NCBI RefSeq assembly: GCF_000208745.1
Contig: NC_030853.1
Span: forward strand, 25,535,744-25,599,743
Direction: 5' to 3'
DNA length: 64,000 nt
Origin: Theobroma cacao
Taxonomy: Eukaryota; Streptophyta; Magnoliopsida; Malvales; Malvaceae
Shown: positions 44,673 through 55,216 of the stretch, one piece after another
How positions within the stretch are numbered: position 1 is the stretch's first letter
Layout: each line of letters begins with the position of its first letter
The notes under the pieces: model-generated
What the model was told of the DNA's origin: nothing
The model's input: the letters and a program-made list of their open reading frames with translations, nothing else
Database searches by the model: none
Translations under genes and position numbers: made by a program

Positions 44673-46280
44673 TCAAGAGAAAAGAGGAGGGATGCTTTGT
44701 TCATGCTTGAAGTAATTTTTGGGATCAATCATTGTCTTCACATATACCAACCTGTCAAAGTTTTTCTTGAAATATTTACGACCCCAAATACTTGCTTGCG
44801 CAAAACTTGTGTTGCCTTTGTTGTTAACTCCGATGTCAAGATCTCTATAATTAACATAAGCTTCTCGTGGAGATTTTGAAACAAATGAGCTCATGTAGCT
44901 ATAAAAATCTCTAATCCAACTTAGGTACTTTTGGGATTTTACGTTGTCTTCTTCGTTCCAACCCACGCTATATATGATCTTGTATAAGTTGCCAGCTCTA
45001 TGTGGGAATGGAGTTGCAGTCTCTGGAATCTCATCCATTTTTCCTCCATAAGCAACAAAACCGATACCAGCAGATTCTGCTTCTACCTCATAAAGTTTTG
45101 ACAATATTCCTGTGAATGCAATTTCAGGAATAGGTTCCTTCACATAATCAGATTTTGCTTTGAATGAAGGACTAACAAGAGTAGTCTTGTAACTCCTGTC
45201 AAGTAAAATATCCACAGTTCCATTTTGAATTTGGCCAAAGTAGATAACAGATTCAATCCAACTCATTTCAGTACAATCTTCCTTTCTTAATCCAAGCTCA
45301 GGAAATCTCTCTTGCATCAATGGTATGAGCTCATCAACCCCACCAAGATAAAAGGAACTAAAGACAGCTAGAGTTGTCCTTTTCCCATCTTGACTAGAGT
45401 TCACCTTTGTTAGGACAACATTAGAGAACATGTCATGAGGAAGCTTGGGTGCAACATATTGCCAGCGATGAACAAGTTTGATCGCATTTTGCTCCAAGGT
45501 CTTGTTGATTGCGAATACCGTTACAGTTTCTGGGACGTGAACCAACTTTACTTTCCATGCGAGGACAATTCCAAAGCTACCTCCTCCACCTCCTCTAATT
45601 GCCCAAAACAAATCTTCTCCCATGGATTTTCTGTTGAGAATTCTCCCATTAACATCGATAAATTGAGCATCAATTATATTATCAACAGCAAGACCATATT
45701 TTCGAAATAATAAACCATAAGCCCCGCCGCTGAAGTGCCCCCCAACTCCCACAGTGTGACAATTACCAGCAGGGAAAGCAAGAGTTTTACTTTTTTCAGC
45801 AATTCCATAATATAGTTCCCCAAGAGTTGCACCAGATTGAACCCATGCCACTTTACTTTCTATGTCAACATCGACTGCTCGAAGATTAACTAAATCAACG
45901 ATAACAAATGGAACTTTGGAGACATAAGAAAGACCTTCAAAATCATGACCACCACTTCGAGTTCTAATTTGAAGCTCATGTTTCCTTGAACAATATATTG
46001 TAGTTTGAATATGGGAAGCATGCAATGGTGTCACAATGACTAAAGGTTTAGGGGTAGTTGGCTCAGAGAATCTAAGATTTTGAATAGAGGACTCTAAAAT
46101 GGAGGAATATGATGAATTATTTCGCGTATAAATAACTTTGGAAATGGAAGAAGAGTCATCGGAATGAAGAGAGGAAAGGCAATGAAGGAAATTCTCATGG
46201 CTTTGAGCTGAAGTTGTCCATGACAAGGATAAGAGAACAAGAACAAGAATCGAAAACATTGTAATGTAAGGAGGTTTCAT
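44673..46280 (-). CDS. BBE-like FAD-linked oxidase, copy 2
   Basis: Intronless, 535 residues, nearly colinear with copy 1 with no length change. Signal peptide about 1-26 (FSILVLVLLSLSWTTSAQS). Flavin-linking His112 (RSGGHDFEG) and Cys174 (PAGNCHTVGVGG); gatekeeper Val177. The glycine-rich loop reads GGHFSGGAYG where copies 1 and 3 have GGYFSGGGYG. The BBE domain is complete (YGGKMDEIPE, YVNYRDLDIG). Homologous 5' and 3' flanks show that copies 1 and 2 arose by tandem duplication of a unit of about 3.29 kb. Confidence 0.95.
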   Translation of the reverse strand: MKPPYITMFSILVLVLLSLSWTTSAQSHENFLHCLSSLHSDDSSSISKVIYTRNNSSYSSILESSIQNLRFSEPTTPKPLVIVTPLHASHIQTTIYCSRKHELQIRTRSGGHDFEGLSYVSKVPFVIVDLVNLRAVDVDIESKVAWVQSGATLGELYYGIAEKSKTLAFPAGNCHTVGVGGHFSGGAYGLLFRKYGLAVDNIIDAQFIDVNGRILNRKSMGEDLFWAIRGGGGGSFGIVLAWKVKLVHVPETVTVFAINKTLEQNAIKLVHRWQYVAPKLPHDMFSNVVLTKVNSSQDGKRTTLAVFSSFYLGGVDELIPLMQERFPELGLRKEDCTEMSWIESVIYFGQIQNGTVDILLDRSYKTTLVSPSFKAKSDYVKEPIPEIAFTGILSKLYEVEAESAGIGFVAYGGKMDEIPETATPFPHRAGNLYKIIYSVGWNEEDNVKSQKYLSWIRDFYSYMSSFVSKSPREAYVNYRDLDIGVNNKGNTSFAQASIWGRKYFKKNFDRLVYVKTMIDPKNYFKHEQSIPPLFS

Positions 46281-46325
46281 TTATGAAGTTTGTTTTGTGT
46301 GTATATGAGTTCTTAAGAGTGCCTT

Positions 46326-46336
46326 TACTTATAGTA
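46326..46336 (-). promoter_or_regulatory. TATA box of BBE-like copy 2
   Basis: CTACTATAAGTAA on the minus strand about 47 bp upstream of the ATG, aligned with the TATA box of copy 1 (one substitution). Confidence 0.55.
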
Positions 46337-47051
46337 GTACAGGGAGCAGTGCTTGCATACATGGAAAATTTCCTAGTGTTTGAAGACTATCGAGCATATT
46401 TAAATTAAGTTGCCGGTTGTTTGAAAGTTTGAACATTGGGTTAGCCAATAAGCAAAAGTCAAGAAGTCGTTGTTTTTCGTATATAAAAGTATTAAATGTT
46501 GTTGCCCTCAACGGTGTTGTGACATTTTCTCCAAAGTTGATTTCTCTACATTATCTTTTTGACTGATCACATGTGACTCTTAAGTTCATATATGAAGATT
46601 CCTTTACACGGCAATTAAAAGGACAGAAAGTGGTTGGGGTGAACTTTCCTTAATTAGTTGCTGGTCAAAAAAAAAAAAATAATCTTTCTTCAGTTGACTA
46701 TTCTTACAAAAAAACTTCAAGCTAGTGTGAATTTAGTAACGGAGATAATTGTTTCTTCTTTATTTAATCATGATATAAGGAGTTGTTGGTGATATGCCAC
46801 TTTAAGATGTACGAATTTCACTAATTTCTCTTGTGTGATCTTCCAACGATATTACTTGCCAAACAAGTAGCCGCATGATATTGGAAAATTAAAACACATA
46901 TAACGTGCGTGACTTTCCAAGAAAACTAGAGCAAATTAATTAAGCCACTTCAAATAATTATAATACAAGCATTTGTAAGAAAATGTCATGTAAATTATTT
47001 TTTGAACCACCAAATGAAATATATATTATTCAACCGACTTAGATTCCAAAT

Positions 47052-47280
47052 TTTAATCAAAGGAAAAGATGAGGGATGCTTTGTTTATACTTGAATAAGT
47101 TCCTTAGATCAATAATTGTTTTTACATGGATTAATCTATCAAAATTTTTCTTGAAATATTTATGATCTCAAATACTTACTTGCTTAGACAAAACTTGTGT
47201 TACCTTTGTTATTAAGTCTAATGTCAAGATCTAAAGAATTTGAAACAAATGAGCTCATGTAACTATAAAATTTCGCTACA
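47052..47280 (-). pseudogene. Degenerate BBE-like 3'-end fragment
   Basis: About 220 bp matches the C-terminal coding end of copies 1 and 2 (shared words include GAGGGATGCTTTGTT, AAAACTTGTGTTACCTTTG and GAAACAAATGAGCTCATGTAA on the plus strand) but carries substitutions, a small insertion (near 47186) and a deletion of about 35 bp (near 47232). The upstream part of the gene is absent. It marks a further ancient copy in the array. Confidence 0.85.
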
Positions 47281-48429
47281 ACATAAATTGGTTTTAATAA
47301 CCCTATTTTAGCTGCACTTTTATATTTGCATCTAAAGAATTTGTTATAGTATTTGGACTTTAAGATTTAGATGTATTTTTTATTTTATAGCTCATAAAAA
47401 ATTTAATACCTTTTATATTTCTTTGTTTTAATTAAGAAATTGGCACTCTTACATCTTACAATCTCTCTTTCTCTCTACATTAAAAGAATATCAATTATTT
47501 TTTTCTTTCTATTTTTCACTTTTTATATTGAACACTAAGAATGAAAAATATCTTTCTTTTTTTTTCTTTTCCTTTACTCACCCTTTTTTTTTTCCATCTT
47601 TTGAATTTTTCTTCCTTGTTATCAAATATTTTTTGAAAATTAAATGTGCTAATTAGAGCAAAAACCTAACCTTGCAATAGTTTGAATAGAATCTTAAGAT
47701 AATGTAATACTAGTAAATTGGAGCATTTATCTTCCCAATACCTATCATTTGGGAATGTAGCCTTTGGTAGGTTAATTTTTCAAGTTAGTTATCAATCCCT
47801 ACAAGAGCCATATGAAAATTAATGCATAGATCGATGACTATATGGAAATATGGAAAATGTAGAAACACTTTTTAAATTCCAATTCATTGGAAAACATCTA
47901 TCTCCCCTCTATCTTTCTATATCTCTTTCTTTTCTTCCAAAATCTTTCCCTTTCCCTCCTCATGCTTCTCCTCTCTACATTCCAAAACCTCTTTCTTTTC
48001 TTTTTTACTTCCTTCGTTCATTGCTTTACCTAGTTAAGCTAATTTTGCTTGTAAAAATCTCACTTGTTTAATCTCACCATCTTTCCCCCAAGAAACTAGG
48101 TTTTCGTCTAATGTTACCCCTTTTAGTATAAAACCAGGGCACTCAGACATTCGTGCATGTGCAAACTATGAAGCATATCTGGCTTGAAGTCCTTGTTGCT
48201 TGAAAGTTAATTTTGGTTGATTTAATTATGAGCATTTGCTAAGTCGCTTTGAAAAAAAAAAAAAAGAAATGAAAAAGTCATGCCCATTTCTTCATGGACA
48301 CTGTTGCTCTCCTTTTCATTTTTTTTTTAAAGATAAAACTGTGTTCTCCTTTTCTTTTAAGAATCTGTTTTAGATCATATATTACATATATAAAAATGTC
48401 TTCGTAACAAATATAATCTAAAAGACATA

Positions 48430-48656
48430 TATATTTCCAGCGTGTAGATGCCCCCCTTGTAATGGATAAATGGTTTCTTCTGTACTCTGATGGTTATATG
48501 GTTATTTTGGTTTGAGTATTTTGGAGTTTTGTTGTAACTTATATGGATTTTAAGGGGTGTTGTAGCTACTTTAGTATTTGTTTTCTGCTTTTTTATTTTT
48601 TTCTTGCTACGTAATCTCTTCATTGCTTAATAAATTTCTTTGATTTAACTAAAAAA
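48430..48656 (+). mobile_element. Poly-A-ended retroposon 3' tail
   Basis: A T-rich sequence ending TTGCTTAATAAATTTCTTTG, then TTTAACT and AAAAAAA, resembles plant LINE 3' ends. Upstream coding part not recognised. Confidence 0.35.
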
Positions 48657-49710
48657 ATGAAATTTACATATATAAAATGACATGTTGCCTTTAATAATTT
48701 GTGTTGTTCCATTTCCTTTAATTGCATCACAAGTTGCTTTCATTTCTGTATATAGTTTATTATCCTATACACCGAAAACTTATGAATTTCACAAACGAAA
48801 TTAAATGCATCAGGAGTCTATGTAAATTGTAAATAATAATAATTACTAAGTTGACATATTTATTTACATGAACACATCACATGTATGTTAATCTATTTTT
48901 TAAAAATTTAAAAACACAGCCAACAATGCATAGAATGTATAATAATAATCTTTTAATATTCAACTACGTTTTTTTTTTTGGCACGAAAGAAGGGGAGCTC
49001 GGAAGTGGTGTGAAGTGTGTTTAGTTAATTTTTCTACATTGAACATCTTCAAGCTATTAATTAATAATAATCTATTTTTAGCCCTCCAAGTCCAAAAAAC
49101 AAATTTTATTATATGCATGGTGCGAATTTTTTAAATGAACATAATTATTTTTTTTATTTTATTATTTAATTAAAATAATATTTTAAATTAATTTTGAACA
49201 ACTTACTTTAAGTTGTTCAAAATATAAAGAAAAAGAGAACCTAATTAAATTGAAGAGCAAACACATGGGTTGTGTTACAGTTTCGGACCTCGATATAGGT
49301 TGAAATTTATGTTCCATGCAATTTTCCTTACTTTCATAATTATTATAATTATAAATACCTATAGTAGTACGTTGACGTGATTTCAATGTGACAGAGAATA
49401 AACATTGCTCGATCTGCATATATAAATAAACCCATATAGTGAAATTAATTCGATGTTATTCAAGAGCTAACATTCTTAAAAAAAGAGTAAGCAAAAATCT
49501 ATCTGATTCTGATATACCTTCAAGCAAAAAAGGTTTATCGTATACATGTTCGTTCATTTAGACTTTTTTTTGGAGGTAGGGAATTCTATTGGTCATGTAC
49601 AAGTGCTTTGCCATTGTTTCTAGACCTTTTTTTTTTTGGTTTCAAATAAAAAATATTTAGGTATATTCTCAAAATTGCATTATTAATTAGCCTTTATATT
49701 AGATTATGTT

Positions 49711-49870
49711 AGTTTTTTTAAAAGGCAATGGAATTTTATTAGAATCTTAGAAAAGTTTAGCTTCCTCGAGCCTAAGAAGAAAAAAAGATAAAGAAACGCC
49801 CCAAATACAAAAATTACAAAAAGGCAAAAGAATGTCTTATAGGAAAAATCTTTACTTTTGCCAACCCATT
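49711..49870 (-). mobile_element. Minus-strand retroposon 3' tail
   Basis: Read on the minus strand it ends AAGATTCTAATAAAATTCC, then ATTGCC and a T/A run, again the form of a LINE 3' end with poly-A. It is adjacent to a low-complexity A/G tract (49870-49970). Confidence 0.35.
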
Positions 49871-50039
49871 TGTAGTAGTAAAAAAAGGAGAAGAAGAGAA
49901 AGATAGAAAAAAATAGTAAAAAAAAGAAAGGAAAAAGAAAAAGGAAAAAATTGGAATAAAAAGGAAAAGGGGATGGCCTGAATCCACCATTTTGTATGCT
50001 TGTATAGACATTTTCTGATGGCTGATTCATTTTGAACTG

Positions 50040-50960
50040 TTTTGACTTTTCTTTTATTTCTTTTCTTTGATGGAGAGGCTCATGATGCCTTCTTTTTTCA
50101 CAAGGCTTTCTTTCATTGGGGTCTTTTTTGGCTGTGGGGGGAGGGTGGGTTCTTGACCATTTTGCCCTTTGGATGTGTTTTGGGTGGGAGTTTGAGGTTG
50201 CGGGAGTCTTGAGAGACTCACTGGAGTTGTGTTTTTGGTGTGGGGAGAGGGGGTGTGCAATTTGTGTCCACCTAGGAGAGTGTAGTGTCTTGTTGTTAGG
50301 GGACTTTGGTTTCTATTTTATTCCACGCTTGTAAAGTTCTAGGAACGGGAACCTTTGGCCTTTTACTTCAGATGAATACTATCACACCAACTTTAGGTAG
50401 TAGGTTCATAGGTTTGGTCTCTGTCTTCTCTAGATGCAGGGGTGTCATCTTTTCTTTCTGCAATTGAATTGACGTGATCTATGTGCATGGTGAGTCATTG
50501 AGCTTTTTTGCTCGTGGAACGGTTTGATGAAGTGATGGATCTCTTGGCATGGCTTTCTCATGTCTTTCTGCTAGCTCTGGTTCATCTTTTACGTCTCATT
50601 GTTTTACTGATTGAAGAAGATGGCTTCTTTGTGCTTTTCGCTGGTGAACCTCTGTCTCTGTCGCTTCTGATGGCTCGGGGTGGTTGTGGGGGTTAGGATT
50701 GTGGACTCTCTTTCTGGCGAAGATGTTTTTGCCTTTCTGATGCCTTTCTCATGGTCACAGGGCTTTTCTGCATGGTTGTTTTTGTGCTGCGGAGCAGCCA
50801 TCTAGTTTGTATTGGCTGGCTCACTTTGTGTAATTTAATCACTGTTTTACACCTATACCGGGTTTCTAGGGCCATGGAAGTCTTTGACGTAACAGGTTAG
50901 AGACTTGAAATGATATACCGGTATTAAGGTTGAATAAATTCACATTTAAAAAAAAGAATA
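50040..50960 (+). mobile_element. GT-rich retroposon-like 3' segment
   Basis: Distinctly GT-rich block ending ACTTGAAATGATATACCGG...GGTTGAATAAATTC and an A-run. The same terminal words (ATTTGAAATGACACATTAG...GAGGTTAATTTT) occur at 53306-53345, so both look like 3' ends of one LINE family. Confidence 0.4.
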
Positions 50961-51639
50961 TGCTTGAATGATAGACCTAAATTTGTACATTTATAACTCT
51001 CAATATGATTCATAATATGTTTCATCAGTCAAGAAACAGTAGAATGATCGTTAACTCAAAGAATTGCATTGCTAGAGTCACTTTCGATAATGAACAAATG
51101 GGAAGTAGCTCAAGGTTATGAAGTGAAAAATAAAAAAACCTTCCTTTATTGCCATGAATTCAACATAGTTAAAGTCTTCTTCGCCAATAGATCATGCCAT
51201 TTGTAGCTTGATTGTACACTTGACACTTTTATGCGTTTGGATACTTGCGCTTTGAAGTTTGAAACCATTATGGTGGCTGTGGGCATTTAGTATGCAAGTA
51301 TTGAATTTGACAATTTAATGAAACCCTTATGAAGTTATGACTAAGCAATTGATGCCAAAGGGGAATGGAACTGTAAATGCTTGAAATTAAATGTGAGACT
51401 GATGTGGAGTGATGAACTCAAGGCCGCGGGATATATATTGAGGGTTGGAGGTGCTGTAAATGTTGAATATTAAGGGAAAATGAGAGGCCATTAGTTAACA
51501 TAACTGCATGATATCAGGTTGAAATGGTTAACAGTGCAATTGGAAATGCAGTGTAATTCGAAAGCTTGACACTGTAGGGTGGGGAAATAATCACAAACGT
51601 GAGGAATAAAATGAAATCTTTACATTAGTTGAAAGCCCT

Positions 51640-52516
51640 TGAGTGGAGTACAAACATTGAGGAGGCTCAGGGGTGGACAGCTATTACGTAAGTGTGGGCA
51701 GTACCACAACAGAGATCACTCGCAGCAAGGAGATTGCATGGCGGCCCCAAAAACGAATTATCTTAAATTCAATGTGAATGGAGGTGTGCTTAGAGACAGT
51801 TCAGGAGGGTACAAGGTATGTTTAGGGCTTTGGTAAGGTATAGTGGCATCAATGGAAAACTTGAATTTGGCGATTTTGCATGGATATACTATCTATTTAG
51901 ATCTGGGGCATAACTATGCAAAATTGCTTGTTTATTTATGGAGGAAAGAGGGATGGAGGAGCTGGAACATAATGGTGGATTGACCTGGGATGTTTTCAAG
52001 CTGGTGGCTGCTATATGAAATTGAGAGATAGCATGGAACCCTCACAAGGGGAAAACCGTGGAAAAATATTGTTGAGGTATGATTGCAAAAAGAGCGGAGA
52101 CATCAAGACAGTAGGTGATTGATTATTTTGGATTGGAAAGTGTTGGAGACTTTTGTATTTTTGAGGCTGCTTGTGATTTAATAAGATTGGTATGGGGTTA
52201 TTGGTGATTTATGGGTGTCGAAACAGATGCTATGTTGAGTTTGTGTTTCCAATTTTGGAGGGCAAGCAAGCGCAACTAGAATGGATTGGGGTCAAGTCCG
52301 TAGATTGTCATAGGCAGTACTAGGTGCGACCCTTTATGTTGTCTTACTATGTAAAGGGATACATGGGTGATTAATGACTAATGTGTTGGTGAAGGAAACT
52401 TTTTTGGAAGGCTTTTACCTGTAAATAGAAGGTTGAACTTCTGTGTTCGGTTTTCCAAGGTTTATGTATCAGTTTGATGCATTAATAAATCTGCTGACTT
52501 ATCAAAAAAAAAAAAG
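51640..52516 (+). mobile_element. LINE-type 3' end with RNase H-like remnant
   Basis: The frame at 51740-51836 reads APKTNYLKFNVNGGVLRDSSGG, resembling the start of the RNase H domain found at the 3' end of plant L1-type LINEs (K-x-NVDG ... GGVLRD-x-xG), with the usual intervening residues deleted. The downstream sequence is degenerate and finishes at 52505-52516 in a pure A-run after TTATC. The tail abuts a minus-strand LINE fragment. Confidence 0.5.
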
Positions 52517-52965
52517 CTACCTAAGTAGAAAGGGAGTTAGAACTAGCAGCAAGAGGAAGGCCGTAGCCGAGATATTTAGTGGGAAGTTTTCCAAGTTTGC
52601 ATTTTATAGAGGCTACCTAAGCTTCAAAAGCTTGCTGTTCCACATTGACACCCATCAAACAAAGAAGTTTATTTTAAGGCCAGAAATAACTTGAAAAGCC
52701 ATTCAAAATTCTATTGATGCTCTTGAGTTGGTGCGGGTCATATATACAAAAAAGAATGATATCATCAGTACTAAATTAAGATGAGAAATTGTCAAAAAGA
52801 TGCTATCAATTTGGAGCTCACAAAAATTTCGATAAAATTGGCCTATAGAATACTTAGATATTCAACAACAAGATTGAACAGAAAGAAGAAAGTGGATACC
52901 CTTGCATTAGGCCTTTCTTCGTCGTGAATTGTGATGTAAGAGCACCAGGAACTAAAATAGAAACA
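52517..52965 (-). mobile_element. LINE reverse-transcriptase relic
   Basis: Conceptual minus-strand frames show RT landmarks in correct order: a KGLMQGYPLSSF block (cf. GLRQGDPLSPF), FSTDDIILFC at the catalytic box (usually FADD), SGLKINF, and KLGKLPTKYLGYGLPLAA (cf. YLG-x-PLG). At least two frameshifts and several stops make it inactive. Established family features place it in plant L1-clade LINEs. Orientation is opposite to the poly-A-ended element on its left, implying nested insertion. Confidence 0.75.
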
Positions 52966-52975
52966 CACTAATAAA

Positions 52976-53345
52976 GTGGCTCGTCGCTTGAGGATGCGAA
53001 GGGTTTGTTGGCTGATACGTTGGCTGTTGTTCCCAGCTTCTATGAGAGTGTTAGGGTATTCTCTTTCTGTTTCACGCTGATGGCGCCTTTCTGTTTTGTG
53101 TATGTAACGGATAAATTTCTGTGTAGAACGTTAAGGATTGTTTGTGTACTACTGCCCTTAGCGTTTGGTATAGGTAGGTAGATCCTAGATCAAATGATGC
53201 TATCAATATCTGATTGAGTAGCATGATTCTTTTGTAAATGTACCAGCTTCACTCCCTCACTAACCGTTTATGTCATGAGAGTCTTTTGCATAATAAACTC
53301 AAGATTTGAAATGACACATTAGTGTCGAGGTTAATTTTGCTGAAG
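52976..53345 (+). mobile_element. Second copy of the GT-rich LINE-like 3' segment
   Basis: A frame beginning EDAKGLLADTLAVVP resembles the end of an RNase H domain (alanine-aspartate-x-leucine-alanine). The segment ends in words shared with the 50.0-50.96 kb block. No poly-A is preserved. Confidence 0.35.
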
Positions 53346-53521
53346 ATGACAATTCATTCCCAAAGCACATTGGCTTCCTTGATGCTCTCTCTTCTCCACA
53401 TCTCCTCCTTCCCTTAAATTATGTTAGTAATTAGCATATTACTAACAAGATGTTACCAATACGACTTATCAGTCAATAAAATCTTTTATTAAAGTTTCTG
53501 AATGTGTATATACCTACATGT

Positions 53522-53820
53522 CCAATTTGTGCTCCTGAAAGGATTAAGAATGCCAGCAAGAGCTTTAACCTTCCTATAATGAGTGGCTCTCATGGCTTGT
53601 GTATCAAATCCAACATTGTGTCTCCACCATTTGTTCTATATTGATTCTCATCATCCTCTTGCCAAAACGCATTTCCAATTGCGTACCTTTCTTCCTACTT
53701 AAACAACCAACGATTATGATCAAAATCTCGTCTGCGTAACAAAATGGACTTGTGATATCTACTGACTTCGTTACAGACATCCTTGTACCTAGTTTCTACC
53801 ACATTCTAAGCCCGTTGCCA
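53522..53820 (-). pseudogene. Unrecognised decayed coding fragment
   Basis: On the minus strand a continuous protein-like frame reads TRYKDVCNEVSRYHKSILLR, RDFDHNRWLF, EERYAIGNAFWQEDDENQY and DTMLDLIHKP, interrupted by three stop codons; after a frameshift it continues MRATHYRKVKALAGILNPF. The charged/aromatic composition and the way the open frame resumes after single lesions suggest former coding sequence. I do not recognise the family. Confidence 0.45.
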
Positions 53821-55042
53821 CCACCCTACCCTTCCCCTATTCGCCTGAAATTATATGCCATGAGTCTGAAGCAAATCGAGATATGGAATCATAAAATTCT
53901 GAGCTATTCCTTTTAATCGTGCAACAGAAACAAGATTATAGAAAAAAAATCAAAGTACCATAAAATAAAAAAATTTATTGGCTCACTAACTCTAAATTGA
54001 CAAAAAAAAAAGCTATATCATAGACACACAATTTTCTTTTACCCAAATTGAATTCCATAGACATTCTTTAAGTCACACTGAAAATCTTACACCAAACTTT
54101 AACTAAGTCACTACCCACAACCACTTTGACAGATGTTGGTAATAACAAAGTTTTAGTATAAACCCTTCAAAACATAAATGAGGACGCATATGCTTGAATA
54201 TTTAGTTTAATGGTGTATATATATATATATATATACCCTGTTAAAATAGTTAAATTCCAATCTCCCTCTCGAATTAAAAAAAAAATTGACAGCATACTAA
54301 ACATTTTATACTTGTTATAGCATATAACCACTCGCACCAAACTAATTTACAAGTAATACTAAAAATAAACTGAGAAAGAAAAAAACTACCACTGAAATCA
54401 CCACACATAAGCTCCTATGAAAATCCTTGGTTTATTCCAACAAATTAATATGTGCCTTATTCACGCTCAAGTTTGGAGTCTGAAGAAGGCGCTAACCCTG
54501 GTTGGCTATCAAGTATTAGTGGCATAAGATGGAACAATGTAATTGATAGGGTCATTTTGGTGTTATAGGTCACCAGAGATGTCAAAATCATTGTCCTTAG
54601 GTAAGATTATAACTTGTCCGCTTTATGTCTGACAGGCAAATTTTATTGCCTAAAGTGGCGAAGGAGCATATGTTTGGACCTTTAATGTTGCCATTGCTGA
54701 TGTGGTTTTGGTTTGTTGTAACTAGCTAAACCATGTATGCATTGTTTTATCATGCAAAATAAATGTTTTTTTTTATTATTATCATGAGAAAATCAAAATT
54801 GGAAATCCCTTTAAAAAAAAAGTAAAAAATGGAAATAATGGAAAAGAAAGTGGACTTGTCTGTTCGATGGCTAGTTGAAAAAATAAAAAATGGAAAAAAT
54901 TCTGTTGATGAGTTGAATGGTTTGCAATTGGATTTCTAGTTTTAGGGGCTGGTGGAACGATTTTTACTCCCTTGCTTTAAGCTTGGCCTTTTAATTAGGC
55001 TCTGAGTAAATTCAGTCCCCCCTTCCCCCCTCTCCCCTCCTC

Positions 55043-55050
55043 TATATAAA
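55043..55050 (+). promoter_or_regulatory. TATA box of the glycine-rich protein gene
   Basis: CTATATAAATA, a near-perfect plant TATA box preceded by a CT-rich tract, lies about 170 bp upstream of the ATG, leaving a leader of roughly 140 bp. Confidence 0.8.
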
Positions 55051-55216
55051 TATTCCCTTTCTTCATAAGTAAAAGTAACCAACAAAAAAAAAATAAGATA
55101 GGAAATCTCCAGGAGATTGAAACAATATCCATAGTTCGTTAGTGAGAAAAGGATATAGTTATTTTGTCACAAAACAACTCTTGTAAGCTAATTTTTGCTC
55201 AAGGTTTTAGCCAATA

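Larger units (their letters stand above)
46281..55216. other. 9-kb gene-poor region of retroposon debris
   Basis: Left end: copy 2 promoter and the BBE relic. From 47.3 to 50 kb: AT-rich DNA with poly-A-ended tails. From 50 to 53.4 kb: segments of LINE type in both orientations. 53.5-53.8 kb: an unrecognised decayed coding fragment. 53.9-54.9 kb: AT-rich, with a TA repeat at about 54218-54233. 54.95-55.2 kb: promoter and leader of the glycine-rich gene. Confidence 0.7.

Noticed and set aside
47850..48071. 73-residue Ser/Phe/Leu-rich plus-strand frame
   Set aside because: Arises from a CT-rich simple-sequence stretch; no homology features.
50508..50875. Overlapping frames on both strands in the GT-rich block
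   Set aside because: Short, biased composition, no domain; better explained by retroposon-like non-coding sequence.
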